64,000 nt of DNA, taken from assembly GCA_016630905.1 (NCBI GenBank), contig WBMQ01000001.1:2728001-2792000 (forward strand). Reading direction: 5' to 3'. The translations under genes were made by a program, and so were the position numbers. This DNA is from Capillidium heterosporum. Taxonomy: Eukaryota > Entomophthoromycota > Entomophthoromycetes > Entomophthorales > Capillidiaceae. This document shows positions 1 through 12,753 of this stretch, in pieces. A model generated the notes under the pieces. It saw only the letters and a list, made by a program, of their open reading frames with translations. It was not told the DNA's origin and did not search any database. Numbering within the stretch: position 1 is the first letter of the stretch; every line of letters starts with the position of its first letter.

Positions 1-2633
1 TATTATCTAAAGGTGAGTTCAGTAAGTATCGATAGCTTGATATATAGAATTGTCGTAAGATATTTGAGTTGATTACCTACCATTAAGCTGCTCTTCCATA
101 AATGAAATTAAAAGTAATGGCCATTTGAAGCCTCCCTTATGTATTTATAGTAATATGGATTCTGATTTTGTATTTATGTCTACTTTCTGAGACTCAGTTT
201 TAGAACAAAAGGAGTTTAATAACCTAGACTAATTGTAACCCTATCAAAATTTGAAGAATAGGTTATTCCGTTGCATATGCACAGAAGTAGGTCTGATGCA
301 AATTTACAATTATACTTTGATCAAAGGCCTGCTGTTCGTACAATTACCTACATCTGGTTACCACAAGCCTACTGTTTAGTAGATTGAAACATGCGGTAGA
401 CCGTATACTATCATGTTCAAAATTAATAGAAACATTTCTGCAATTTACTCAATAAAGTTTGTAGAATTATGCTCGTTAGGCCTTATTGAGCTTAAACAGT
501 TTTATATCCTGGTTTCTATCGAATACATATTTTATAAGTATTTGGCCTTTCCAATGGTATTTCTCAGCTTCCCTAAAAAGTATTTCAAGATTTTCAATAT
601 GTACAAATTAGGTATTTTTATTGAGTTGTACCTTCCAAATCTCAAAACATAAGGCTATTGTGGGTTAAGATGCCAGGATGGAGGATAACCGACGTTTACG
701 ATCTCAGGATCCAGGTTGATGTGTCTAATATAAAAGTAATTTAACTATGTAAACCATTGGCTGTCTACCACTAATGTCAAATGGTAGTTCAGTTGTCAGT
801 TTCAACAGCTATATCGAATATGGACTAATTAAGAAGTTATTAAATTTGATTAGCTACATCACATATCTGCACTTTGGAAACGATTCTAGTGAGGCTCTGG
901 ATTCCCAAAACGATAAAACACAGATCTACCCATACCTTTCAATCAGCTGGAACGAAGTTTTTGGATAAACAAAGATGTATACCTTTCTAGCTTCTAATAT
1001 CTCAAGTTTCAATTTATATCCCGTAGTACTAAAACTCCTTAATGCCAAATATCTTTGTAATAGTAGAAGTGTAGTAGTGTTGAGAAAGTTGATTTACAAA
1101 CATGTATTTTGGATCAAACGTATGTTTTGATAATAGCCTTTTATAACTTAATATATTGGATGCCATATCATACCTATAATTAATATTAGAAAGTACTTAG
1201 AATCATTAGATATTGACAAATATGTTCTATCAGAGATACTAATAATATAGGCTAGATATTTAAGTGATATATACAGTTTATACATTCATTAATTAAGGAT
1301 CTACTGATAAATGCACCCATCCTTCATCCTAATGCTAAGCAAGAAGGCGTATGCTATACTAACAATTAGCTTACTTCTATGTTATTACAAAAAACAAAAT
1401 GTGTGTAACTATGGTTGCTTTTGTATAGCTACACAGCTATACAAAAGGTATAAGTTTTAATAGTGGGTGTTCAAATAAGATGGGTATTTTGTAGTATTGA
1501 GTGCCAATCAAATACTGGAGTGGCAATTCTCGGCCAAATTTGGCTGAATCAGATTAATCTAGAACCTTCATGCTCACGCTATATTGAAAGTTTTAATATA
1601 AGAACGAGGAACAAATTTATAAATAAGTTTAGTAGGTGTTAAGGATACACAAAGCGCATTTCCACTTTGTTCACCATACGGATTCATGGGTTAGCATACA
1701 TCTACCACCATCGCTTTTATCCTAAATTGAAGATTCTAAAAATCTCGAATTCATACAGTAAAATCTGTGTAAGGTTCCTATTAAGTGTTCCTATAAACGA
1801 GTATATGATATAACCGTACGCATTTCAACATTAGTACATATTGTGGCTACTATATAGGCATACGTCAGCAAGAAAAACATAGTTTATGAAATTTAATTCA
1901 ACCCTAAGTTTCAGGAATGTCGGCATTTACTAAAACTATATATTGCGGATAATATAGCATATACCAGCTCCTACATATGTAGACTAAGGATGTTGATTAA
2001 AATACTCGGCAAAGCTTTTATTTGCGACATAAGCTTTCTAATTTCAAACTCATACCTACAAATCAGAGTCCAAGTACAATAGAAACAGTTTAACAAAGGG
2101 GAAGTCAGCCCAGAAACTTACATAAATAGATTATACATTCGACTCCTGACATATAATAGTGAATATCAATATATCAAATGTAAATTTGATCACAGCTTTA
2201 TATAGGGTGATCTTTTGTCAGTTTTACAACCGATTCTTTGTAGTTTCAATCATCAGCAATGCCTATAAATACAGCACAAAGTCAGTAGGACATAATAAAA
2301 AAGTAAACCTCCTTTTTGTAAAATTGAAACCCAAGCTCGATGACTTGTCCGAGGTTACTACCCTAGGTTTTGTTTTCCTTCTCCTTTACCTTAAACCCTG
2401 ACATACAAAGGAAAATGACTTGACTATCAAACGCCAAGATGAAACTTCCTTGAGGCCTAATATATTGCCGGATCTATTTAGAAAAATATATTAAAAATCA
2501 ACATTTGGCAAGATTGGTTCAAAAGAATCAACATGCTGATTACAAAGACTATATAGCCTAAAAGATATGCTTTCAAAAATTTATACTAAAAAGCCATTTG
2601 GTTAAATGAAGATATATAGATTGTGCTCATTTA
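1..2633. other. AT-rich intergenic DNA, no gene seen
   Basis: No reading frame longer than about 80 codons is present and none of the short ones resembles a known family. No tRNA, repeat array or transposon end was recognised. The right part is the 3' flank of the P450 gene. Confidence 0.6.
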
Positions 2634-4515
2634 TTAGCCTCCACGCTTATGTACGTTGACCAAGATGCTGTGGTTCTTCGGCTTGATAACGACATTATAT
2701 CTAGGTTCGATAACCAAATCTGAATCTTCCAACTCAAAATAGAAATCTTTTACCAAGTAAGCAATCGTCAAGTATAACTCCATCCACGCCAAACTAAATA
2801 CAAAGTTAATAAAATTTCTTATATTACTACTTACTATCTTCCAATACAAGCTCTCGGGCCAAGCAAGAAGGGCATAAAGTTATCTTTGGCAATCGAAGTT
2901 GAAAATACATCAGTACCATCTACTTCTGTTAACCATCGCTCTGGCAAGAAAGCATGTGGATCCTGATAATGTTCGGGCAACATATGGAGGGAGTATATGT
3001 TTACTCCAACTAAAGTCTAGAAAAAAGTTAGTGAAGTTGAGTTGAAGTAATTTACTCCTTCAGGGATAAAGTGACCATATATAGTTCTACCGCCTTCAGG
3101 TGTAATGCGTTCAGTTAGCCCTCCTGCTACCGGAATCAGTCGCATACCTTCGTATATGACGGCATTTAGGTAAGGTAGCTTCTTACACTTTGCAAAGGTG
3201 ATCTTCTCGGAATGGAAGGCAGTGTTCAATTCATCTGATAGTCTTTTGTACATATGAGGATTCTTCATTAGTAAGGTAAATATCCTACTATGTTAGAGCG
3301 TTGGTTATATATTAGGGTACCAAGTAAGGGTGTTTGAAGATGTGTCGGTTCCAGCAATTCTAGACAAACGTTGGTATTTAAGTATAAAGCTAGTTGTTAC
3401 ATCTGAACTAGGGATTCGTCAGCAACCTCTTCTAGAGTTAGTTTCGCACCGGTAGTAGGATCAACGGCATCCATAATCAAGCTCAAAATGGTGTTGTGGG
3501 TATTCGATCTTTCAGCTTTACTTATAGTGTCGATTGCGAACTAATAGAGTTAGAGGCTTACAAAGATACATGTATACCTCCTTCAACTTTTTGGTACCGG
3601 GATCAACGTAACTTTCTAGGAATGGAAACAACATTTTCTACACTATATTAGTCCTGATGTATAGAAAGTTACTTACTATAATAATCCAGTAAAAATACTG
3701 ATCAACCCATTCGATTACCGGGTGGCTGTAGTTCTGTAGCATATTGAACGAGCGACCAAAAGACACCTTTCCGATAATATCCTAAATATATAGTTAGTAG
3801 TGCTTAGAATTTCGAATATACATAAGCCATGAAATGTAAATACTGGAGTATATCAACTGATTCGCCCTTCTTATGGAACTCTTCGAGCTTAGCACATAGT
3901 TCTTTCATTCCAGTTTCTACGATCATATCCTCCATACTGTCGATATTCTTTTGCCCAAATGCCGTGGAGACGATCTTTTTCTATAGTATTGAGTTAGATA
4001 ACTAAAAACTATGACTGTACCCTAGCTTGGTGCATCTGCTTGTTACTATGTAGTGTTACTAAAATGTATATGTCGATTATAAATTACGTTATGCTAAAGA
4101 GATTCCCACTGTAAACTCCAAAAAAGTTGTAGTAGTTAGGCTTGGCGTAAGCATAGGTCGAAAATATCTCCTTGGAAGCCTCCCCCGTTGCAAAGCATAC
4201 CGCATCTGGGCCTAATATGTTGTCAGTTATCACTGGTCTTTAGATATACTTACCTGTACGTACTACTGGCCCATACTTCTCGTGGTATTTATGATATACG
4301 AAGGGGGACGTCCCCAGCAGCTCAGCCAATATGGTTTCAATAGGGAAAATTTTTTGAAAGAAAGGCCCAGGAATATCTTTTAATGGGCTGAAGTAGATGT
4401 TGTAAATAATCTAAAATCTATATTAACGATGGTTTTCATATATCCTCACTCTTTTAACTATAAAAATAAACAAAACTGTCACTAAAGCTACAAGCACTCC
4501 TACTATAGATACCAT
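2634..4515 (-). CDS. Cytochrome P450 monooxygenase, multi-exon
   Basis: Haem-thiolate monooxygenase, probably ER-anchored. It begins with a hydrophobic N-terminal anchor (MVSIVGVLVALVTVLFIFIV), followed by the proline hinge KDIPGPFF. The I-helix oxygen-activation motif is AGTDTSSN, the K-helix ExxR motif is EGMR, the PERF-like motif is FLPERWL, and the haem loop is PFLLGPRACIGR with the cysteine ligand, continuing YLAWMEL after an intron. About nine short GT-AG introns all keep frame, so the gene looks intact at roughly 500 residues. It is divergently oriented to PUS3. The substrate cannot be read from the sequence; the type resembles secondary-metabolism or xenobiotic P450s of fungi. The exon structure was derived by hand, so small exon boundaries may be off. 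Confidence 0.9.
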
Positions 4516-5440
4516 CTTATAACCTCAACACGATTTAATATTAACCAGCAATCTCAAGTTAAACTATATATATTAATTTATTAGGAAGCGGGTAAAGTTC
4601 TATATGTATTTTAGACCACTATGTTTACGCTGATTCAAGCAATAGCTTCGGAATTCTTGGATAATCGGAAACTTTATATAATTTGGACATCCTAAAGACA
4701 CACCCTTAGCTTTTAGCATGATAAAAACTATGTACCGATAACAAAGTACTTTGATTTACATAGATAGATACGTCGCTTTATTAAACCATAAAGCCAAAGA
4801 AATTAAGAGTCACAATTATATCTTGTACAGTAGCTTTGTTATTTAACCTTCTCAATTGTATATAATTCATCACTTTTAGATAGACTCTCAGCCTAAGGCT
4901 ATATTTTTGATGTGGAAGAGAATACAATACTGCTTCTTAAATTTCTAATTATGGATCAAATATTATTTCAAGAATACGGCTTCAGACTTTATAATATAGG
5001 TATGGTTCGATATTTCTATCATCAGCAGTTTGTTGATTAAATTCTGTACCAATTAATTATCCAAAAGTTTTGAATAAAAATAAAAATTCTTGGACAGTAA
5101 GTTCCGAACAAACAAATATAGTTCAAATATTGACGCTTTAATTCCTAATTTAGTAATAGTTTCAAGAGGTGGTTGATTTACGGTAAGTTTGATCCATATC
5201 GAACTTGAAGAGTAGCACAACGATAAAGAGTATTCAAAGATAAAACATGGCTTTAAGTAAATAGGAAATAGATAGCATTGGTATGGATATACTGTTTCTT
5301 ATATCTTTATATAATAAGGAAGTGTTGTAGACTTATAGTGGTACCTAATAAGAATATCTTTTGGGGTTCAAAACCCAAATCTGAATCCAACAAATTTTTT
5401 CATGTCATAGAAATTTTCAAAGTCAAGCTTTTAAACTTGA
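4516..5440. other. Intergenic, shared upstream region of P450 and PUS3
   Basis: This AT-rich stretch separates two divergent genes, so both promoters must lie here. No clear TATA element or operator was identified and no ORF of interest is present. Confidence 0.5.
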
Positions 5441-7018
5441 ATGCGAGAAGTTTTGAAAGTTGTACCCAAAGTCCTCAAAGCTATTCAACCGACCTTCAAG
5501 TTCAACCTAGTTAGCAAAATGAGTTTCAGTAGCGAGCAGAAGCTTAGTTTGCCTCAGTTGGAGTCGATGAGTAAGGACGAATTAATTCAAAAATTTATTC
5601 AACTCCAAGCTACAAGCCAACTTCCAACTTCAATTACAGATGGGCATGTCAGTCCTACCGAGGTATGTTCCGACTCAGCCCTAGACCACAAAAAACGCAA
5701 GGTAGATTCAGCTGAAATAAAGCCAGTAAAGCAGAAACGTGAGTTCGACATGTCAAAGTACCAGCAACGACGTATAGCTTTGAAGGTAGCTTATGTAGGA
5801 TGGAACTACATGGGTCTAGCTTCCCAAGGTGTACGTTCGTCAGCATTACCTCTCAACCTTATGGACAAGAAAGGGGGTATCAAACAACGCAACGGTAAGA
5901 AACCTCAGGATACTGTTGTAGCGACTATAGAAGACTACTTATTTAAAGCGATGCAGAACTGTAAATTGGTAGTCGGTAGAGATGAAGACGTGTACAGTAG
6001 GTGTGGAAGAACCGACAAGGGGGTAAGTGGTCTGTCCCAAGTGGTGGCTTTAGATTTGAGGTCCAGTTTATCGGCCGAACAATTAGCTGAGAACCCATTG
6101 ATGGTCGACGGGGAGTTGCCTTACGCCGACATGATCAACAAGACGTTGCCAGAGGATATCAAGGTGGTAGCCTGGGCCCCAGTAAGTTCTGAATTCAACG
6201 CCCGATTCGACTGTACTAGCCGTAGCTACAAGTACTTCTTTATGACGCAGGGTACCGACCTTGACCTAAACAAGATGCAGGAAGCTTGCAGCTATTTGAT
6301 TGGCAGCCACGATTTTCGAAATTTCTGCCGCCAAGATGGCAGCAAGCAGATCACCAACTTCACAAGGGATATCTTCGAAGCGCGCATCCAACCCAGTACG
6401 ACAAATCCATTCGATTTAACAGTTGACCAACCCGGCTGCTACGAGCTATATGTTAGAGGGTCCGGATTCCTGTGGCACATGATCCGATGCATAATGGGTA
6501 TGTTATTTGCCATCGGTCAGAAGGTCGAAGCCCCTGAACTCATCAAGCAGCTGCTTGATACCGACAATATGAGTGAGAAACCGGTCTATGAGATGGCGTC
6601 CCCTTATCCTTTAGTTCTTTTCGACTGCGAGTACGACAGGAAGTTAGACTGGCAGATCCAAAGTGAAGCTGACCTCAATGCATTAGCACGCGTCTACCGT
6701 ATCACTTACACTCAGTGGTACCAATCATTGACCAAGGCCTATCACTTTAGTAATTTGCTGACAAAGATGAGTTCCATGGCACCAGGTGGCTTGGAACAAC
6801 TCAAAAACATCGATCCTAGCTTCCACCCTGTCGTACTTGGAGCTGGAACTTCAACCCAGGCTAAGAACTATGTCAAGGTTATGGATAGACAGCGCGCTAT
6901 CACCGTCGAGGAACGGAACCGCAAGTGGCGTCAAAGAAAGAATCTTCCAGAACCAGAAATGGTGCCTGAGGAGGGTGCAGAACTGGTTGTAGAAGATAAA
7001 TTGGAAGCGCAGGGTTAG
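5441..7018 (+). CDS. PUS3: tRNA pseudouridine(38/39) synthase, Pus3/Deg1 type
   Basis: TruA-family enzyme that isomerises U38 and U39 in the anticodon stem of tRNAs. It is a single uninterrupted 525-codon frame. The catalytic motif is RCGRTDKGVSG with the nucleophilic Asp near residue 192, preceded by the fold-starting stretch RRIALKVAYVGWNYMG and followed by FNARFDCTSRSYKYFF and GSGFLWHMIRCIMGML, all typical of Pus3 rather than Pus1. Basic segments DHKKRKV and KPVKQKR (residues 82-100) look like nuclear localisation signals. The first ATG gives a basic amphipathic leader (MREVLKVVPKVLKAIQPTFK); a second in-frame ATG at 5519 (MSFSSEQ) would remove it. Which start is used is not decided by the sequence. 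Confidence 0.95.
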   Translation: MREVLKVVPKVLKAIQPTFKFNLVSKMSFSSEQKLSLPQLESMSKDELIQKFIQLQATSQLPTSITDGHVSPTEVCSDSALDHKKRKVDSAEIKPVKQKREFDMSKYQQRRIALKVAYVGWNYMGLASQGVRSSALPLNLMDKKGGIKQRNGKKPQDTVVATIEDYLFKAMQNCKLVVGRDEDVYSRCGRTDKGVSGLSQVVALDLRSSLSAEQLAENPLMVDGELPYADMINKTLPEDIKVVAWAPVSSEFNARFDCTSRSYKYFFMTQGTDLDLNKMQEACSYLIGSHDFRNFCRQDGSKQITNFTRDIFEARIQPSTTNPFDLTVDQPGCYELYVRGSGFLWHMIRCIMGMLFAIGQKVEAPELIKQLLDTDNMSEKPVYEMASPYPLVLFDCEYDRKLDWQIQSEADLNALARVYRITYTQWYQSLTKAYHFSNLLTKMSSMAPGGLEQLKNIDPSFHPVVLGAGTSTQAKNYVKVMDRQRAITVEERNRKWRQRKNLPEPEMVPEEGAELVVEDKLEAQG

Positions 7019-7762
7019 TTTATAGAGTAGATATGGGAGAAGAGTCTAATAAATTGTAGGTGCTAGGTATTTTTTAGAATCTATTTAAACTCGCCTACAA
7101 GAGCATATTCTAGTAAGCTATATATGTCTTTTATTACACACTTTTCTAACAAAATGTCAGTACTAGTATAGTTTGGCTATCTTTGAACATGAATACCAAG
7201 TTTTCTAAATCACTTTTATTCCGTAATTTTGATAGGTCGAAAGTTTGAATTTTTGCATTAAATACAATAATTCCTATATTACTAATAGGCTATTATTGTT
7301 TTGTAAGAACGGTTATAAATGCTTTAAATATATTGCTTATAAAGTATTGAAAATAGATACATAAAATCCAACATATGTATATTGAATAGAAGACACATTC
7401 TTTAGATGTATAGATATTTTCAAGATCCTAAGCCCAGCTATTCAATATTCTATCTATATGAGATATCATCTCAATATAGTACATCAAAAATATACGTTTC
7501 TTCCATAAGTAAGCTATCAGGATGATATGGATGCCAAATAAACCAGTACTCACATGATATCGGACCAATCCATTTTTCAAGCCATCATAAAGGAAGTCAA
7601 GTCTATGTCTTGAAAATGTTGCGGTTGTTGATTGGATGGTTTAGTTTCCATATAAAAGGTTGAAAAATTGTAAGTTGGACTGCTTTATGAACAAGGATTC
7701 AATTTTTGTTTACCTCAAGATAACCAGCACAAATTTATCCAATTTTACAACCTAGCCAACTT
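7019..7762. other. Intergenic, AT-rich
   Basis: The stretch between PUS3 and the SMP3-like gene holds no supported coding or RNA feature. Confidence 0.5.
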
Positions 7763-8759
7763 ATGCTACGCTACCTACTTGCCTTACTACCAGGAATCAT
7801 CCACCCCGACGAATACTTCTAAACTTGTGAACTAGTATCTTACGACTTATGGAACCTAGGCTACAAAGTCTGGGAGTACGAGCAAGGGGTGCGCTCTATA
7901 ATAGCACCCTACTTCATGTTCGGATTGCCTTACCTACTCACCCCCAAACTTCCGCCACTCATCTATCTCATTGACAAATGGGTTCCTACTTCCATGTCCT
8001 ACTTAATCGACCTTATGCTCCCTTCGGATAGCTTATGGCTGTGGCAAAGTAGTTATGTGTTGCTAAGCTATCATACTCGACCCTTTCTCAACCCTTTGGA
8101 GTCAATACTATTATGTTTCTACGCCAAGTACCCCAACGCCCTGGTTGCCAGTTTGGGGATATGGATCCGGCCAACTTTCGGCGCCTTCATCTTGCCGACT
8201 TTGCGACCCAAAATGGTTTTCCAGATGGGCCTCTTTTCGATCCTGTGGATAGCTATAGATACCTTCTACTACGGCAAGTTTATAATAACCCCACTCAACT
8301 TCTTCCTGTACAACTCGCAAACTGAAAATTTGAGCCAGCATGGTCTCCATCCCCGTTGGCTACACATGGTCAACTTGTTCCTATTGATGGGTCCATTGAC
8401 CATCGAGTTTTTCAGGACAGTCTACTGAGAAGCGAAGTACCCGTCAAGCTCAGATGATCATATCAGGAGTTTTCTTTTTATCGCTAGTCCCTCATCAGGA
8501 ACCACGATTCTTGTTGCCCGTACTGCCGCTTTTCCTTTCGATATACAACGGTAAGTTTCAATACAAATATGTTTGGTTTATATTCAATGCGTTGATGGTC
8601 TTCTACTATGGGTTTCATCAGGGTGGTATTATTCCATCTTTACTGTTCGCCGGTAGAACGGAGTTCCCTAAAGGTACTTTTGCACCCCCTCTACACCTTA
8701 CCTACAGCGGGGGTAAATACCTACATTTCGATACTGATTACAAGAGAATTTATATTTAA
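7763..8759 (+). CDS. GPI mannosyltransferase 4 (SMP3/PIGZ, GT22), reading frame interrupted
   Basis: ER multi-pass enzyme family that adds the fourth mannose to the GPI core. The family start motif HPDEYF lies at residues 14-19, followed by TCELVSYDLWN, the GLHPRW luminal motif near 8332, and VPHQEPRFLLPVLPLF near 8490, with several hydrophobic segments. Two interruptions are visible. A TAA at 7820-7822 sits exactly where the family has Gln (HPDEYF-Q-T). A TGA at 8426-8428 ends the frame, and the downstream part resumes one base later (EKRSTRQAQMIISGVFF). A 25-nt intron ending in TTTTTCAG at 8413 would also bypass the second break but is shorter than any other intron here. It could be a decaying gene, an error, or a case of the +1 pattern described in the findings. 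Confidence 0.75.
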
Positions 8760-9234
8760 AGTTTAGATTTGAATAAATGTTAACTTTGCTAATTGGTATG
8801 TATGCTTATTTTTAGTTCCATACCTATATCAGTAGTTTCGAAAGGATATTTCAAGTCAAATGTTTTAACTGTACATAAATATATAGCCCTAAGTCATGAT
8901 TACCTTACATACAAATCTCACCATTGACAATCCAATTAAATATTTTCGAAATTAGCAACTAAAATTCGAAATCAAAAATAGATAAAGATACTCATAAGAA
9001 CTTTTAATAGAATGTTTTCATCGAATATACCAATCTCACCGAAAATTCATAGCTAAATCTCCATCCGTATTTCGATACTCTCCATTCAACTAGTCAATTT
9101 ATCCATCCAGCCTTTGACGAGTTCAATAGCTAAATTTTAGTTTACATTAAAATCTATAACTAACAGATATAGGTACCTTTATCTTTCGACAGTGAATCCA
9201 ATTTCAACCCGACAAGTTCCTACACGGATAGTTA
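8760..9234. other. Short intergenic region between convergent genes
   Basis: This is the 3' flank of both the SMP3-like gene and MSH1. It is AT-rich and no feature is seen. Confidence 0.5.
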
Positions 9235-12188
9235 TTAGAGTGGTGCAGAATTTAAGAAAAACGATACGTCGTGGAGCTTCTGCAGCTTCAAAGCCTCAGC
9301 CTTCTGCTTATCAATGTACGTCTGAGCCAACTCGATGACATCGTTGGGTACGTTGGCCAACTTGGCGACTAATAGACCATCCGATCGGGTAGCTATTCCC
9401 GGTTCTAATCGATGGGAGAAGACCGAAGATCCATCCTAAAAGTTGAAAAATTAGATACCAACATATACATATAGGTACTGGGAGCTTGGTGACGATAGTT
9501 TTAATAAATTGGGTGTTGGTGTTGTTGATATGCTTGTAGAGGTTGAGGAAATGGGTTGCAAATAAGGTCAACGATTTGTTGTTGAAGGTCAATTGGTTTA
9601 AGATGGCGTAGGCTAAAGCCTCCCCTTCCTGTGGGGTCGTACCTCTACCTATCTCATCTATTATAACCTAGTTTTCAATTTTAAACCAAAATAGACGTTT
9701 ATATATATGAAATAAAAGGATTGAAGTTTACCAGTGATTTGGGGGTAGCTTGATTTAGGATGGTAGCAGCTTCCCGCATCTCTACCATAAAAGTCGATTG
9801 ATCTTTAGTCAAGTAATCAGCGGATCCCACCTAAAAATAAAATATATTAATACGAGTTGTTAAGACAGCCTACTCTAGTAAAGACCTGATCTACTAGTCC
9901 AATTTTAGCGTGGCTGGCCGGTATTGGAAAGCCGGCCTGAGCCATGACTATAGCTATGGCAATGGCTCTGAGGTAGGTAGACTTACCTCCCATATTAGGT
10001 CCAGTTACTACCTTCACGTTAGTGTCTGGTGTTAAAATACAGTCATTGGTGACAAAATGCCTTCGGTCATTCCGTAAACTTAGTTCCACATCCAAATGGC
10101 GTAGGTCAGTCAGTTGGATACCCGATTCGGGTTGGAGCTCGGGTATCGTTAAGTTGAGGTCGATGGCTAGATACGCCATCGTTGTTGCTACATCTAGTTC
10201 AGCTATCTTGTCCATAGTAGAGGTTATTAGGTCAGTGTGGGATAAGATCTTCTGGCAGAGTTGATGGAAGAGTTCTAGCTCATAGTTGAATATCGTCGTC
10301 TTAATATTTTCAGTCGACTGATATAGTTGACTCCAATCCTTAAATAAAAAGTTAAATAAAGCTAAATGTAAGGAAGTTACCTCGGAATAAAATCGATGCT
10401 TTCCCTTCAAGGCTTGAATCAGCTTTAAAGAGCTATCTATCGAACGAATTTTTGTACCATCTCTACTCGACACTTCGACAACTGGGCCAAAGTTTATGGC
10501 TTCCGTCAGCTTTAAACTCCTACAACCTTAAATGTCAATTTTATAAGTTCGTGGTAAAAGTACTTACTCAATTCCGATTTTAATTTGGTCTCCAAGTCCT
10601 CTTTCTTGGATAAAAGCTCATCGTAGGTCGTATACAGCTTGGAAATCTGTTTATCGAAACTATAACGATGGGTATTAAGTATTAGTAATTTATATATAAC
10701 CTACTCTTTCTTCACAAATCCTAAAGCCAATCCCTTGAGATCGTTGTTGTCATCAATAAGCTTATCGATCACCAAATCCAACTTAGTATCGATGGTCTTT
10801 TTAAAACCCAAACAAAAGGGCTTCAACAGTTTTCCACTACTGCCGTTGGTATTAATCAGGCTGTATATATCCTTAATAATGTTGATGGTAACATGGATAT
10901 CCAACAAATCTTGTGGGGTTGCCAAATTCAAGCTTAACTTTTGCAAGTTCCTCTTTAGATCCTTGGTTCCTTCCAAAAATTCGCGCAACTTTTCAGAGAG
11001 ATACCGGTTGTTTAAAAAGAGTCGAACTAGATTAAATCCTACTTAAAACGGTTGTCGAGCATACTGATGGGGCTGACAGTCGCTGGATAAGTAGGCGGGA
11101 GCCCGGTTTAGTTACAGTTTTGTTCAAGACTTTGGAAAGATGAAACTTGTTGTCTTTGGTGAAGAGTTCTAGAGCGTTGAGGGTAGCTTGGTCTAGGCGT
11201 AGGATTTTGGTGTCGGCCAGCTGGATCTTCAGGTTAAGTTTAAAGTTATCTTTATCACCGTACGTGAATTTGATGTAGTTTGTTAAACCTATCAACGCCT
11301 TATTATTTACATCTTCTTTAAAAGAATCGGTTAATCTATTATCTACACTGCAGTACTGTTGTTCGTCGAATCTACTCACCGTATAGTTGTTAGGTTGAGG
11401 TAAAAGCTTATCCAAGGTAGAGTTTTGCTCCAACAAGATCTCTTTAGGTTCGATGCGTCGGATCTCATCCACCAACTTCTCTTGATTTACCCTATTTAAA
11501 AAAGTTTCACCAGTGGCCAAATCGCAGTAAGCCATCTCTACGATCTCATCTACTTTGTATAGTGATAGCAAAAAGTTACTGCGCCAACCATCCAAGAAAC
11601 TTTCTCCAACCAACGTACCCGGTGTATAGATACGATCTACCTGCCTATCGAACTGTAAAGTAATTGGATCTTGGACTTGCTCCAAAACGCAAACTGTCAA
11701 CTTGAACTTGTCTAGTAACGTCTGCAAATGCTTTTCCAGTTGCTTACTTGGGAACCCGGTGAAGTTGAAGCTGTGTCCTTTGACCACCTTGGTTACCACA
11801 CTCATATTTAGCAGTGAACCTACTTTGGTTGCTTGGTCGTAGTACAGCTACAGTATTTTACAATAAATATATAATTTAAATATTGAAAGATTACCTCGTA
11901 AAAATCTCCAACTCTCGTTAAAATTATATAGTTTGGAAACTTATCTTGATAGTTTTTCACCAGATTCAATAGCTTAGTTGTCGGTAACTCAACTTTTGTA
12001 TCTTCTACATCTTGTTCGATTGATAACTCATCTGCTTTAGTCTTCCTCGTTCTGATGGGTTTAATTAGCTCCAGTAGCTCTTTATTTATTGCCTTTGTTG
12101 CCAATTGACTTATCCTGTTGTTTGTGTACACTCTAAGCTTGAGTTTCGGTACCGTTATTCTCAATATTGGTGTCAGGTTCTTTCTCAT
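9235..12188 (-). CDS. MSH1: Mitochondrial MutS homologue Msh1
   Basis: DNA mismatch-recognition ATPase of the mitochondrion. A basic leader ([20 protein letters not shown]) fits import. The mismatch-binding domain follows with [15 protein letters not shown] spliced to LYYDQA, the Msh1 form. The ATPase part has Walker [14 protein letters not shown], then [15 protein letters not shown], Walker B with the signature IDEIGRGT, and [11 protein letters not shown]. The C-terminus reads [21 protein letters not shown]. About ten exons, roughly 845 residues, close to family length. In exon 2 the frame ends at TAA 11032-11034 just after [16 protein letters not shown]. Reading resumes one base later as [16 protein letters not shown], and that join gives the spacing expected of MutS domain III with no residue gained or lost. 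A 16-nt or a longer alternative intron would also bypass the stop but would remove conserved residues. Confidence 0.92.
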
Positions 12189-12753
12189 GTTCTTTATCTT
12201 TCAAAACTTTTGGATCAAAGAGAAACGTTGCAATTATACTTTTTGAATTGGAATCCTAAGCGTAGCTAATTTGAATTTGAATGAAGGGATTCTTTCCAAA
12301 ATGGCTGCACGTAAATTAAATAGGAATTAGCAGCTGTCCATGATTAATTTGCATATATAGATGAAATTGGCATTTACAATAAATGATAAATTGATATGCT
12401 TATTAAAGGACTTATCCAAGTTACAGTGAAAAAATATAGTTTTCATCTTGACAATAAAATAATCTACTATATATTTTTATATTGTAGTAAAGTTATAGGT
12501 TTAATATATATTTGCTAATGAAATAGTATGGAGTTATAAAACCAAAGACTAATTTCAAATTTATAGGTTTATCGAATTAAATATTATAATAGAATCTATA
12601 TAATCTAAAGGGTGTCATTGTATATCACATTTAAAATTGGTTTATATCAGTATATAGCTACAGGGTTAACCAAACTATAGTGAATCTCCGGCTACATCTA
12701 GAAAATCTACTAATATAAACTCTAATCAGATTTTCAATAACTAGGTTACGATC
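12189..12753. other. Intergenic, AT-rich
   Basis: This is the upstream flank of MSH1. No supported feature was seen. Confidence 0.5.

Noticed and set aside
2780-2845. Suspected frame break at the P450 haem loop
   Set aside because: On re-reading, the intron GTAAGT...TTTAG joins GRY-LAWMEL in frame; the gene is intact.
7820-7822. Idea that TAA encodes Gln in this organism
   Set aside because: One site fits (SMP3), but P450, eS12 and other genes end at TAA at the expected family length, so a reassigned code is not supported.
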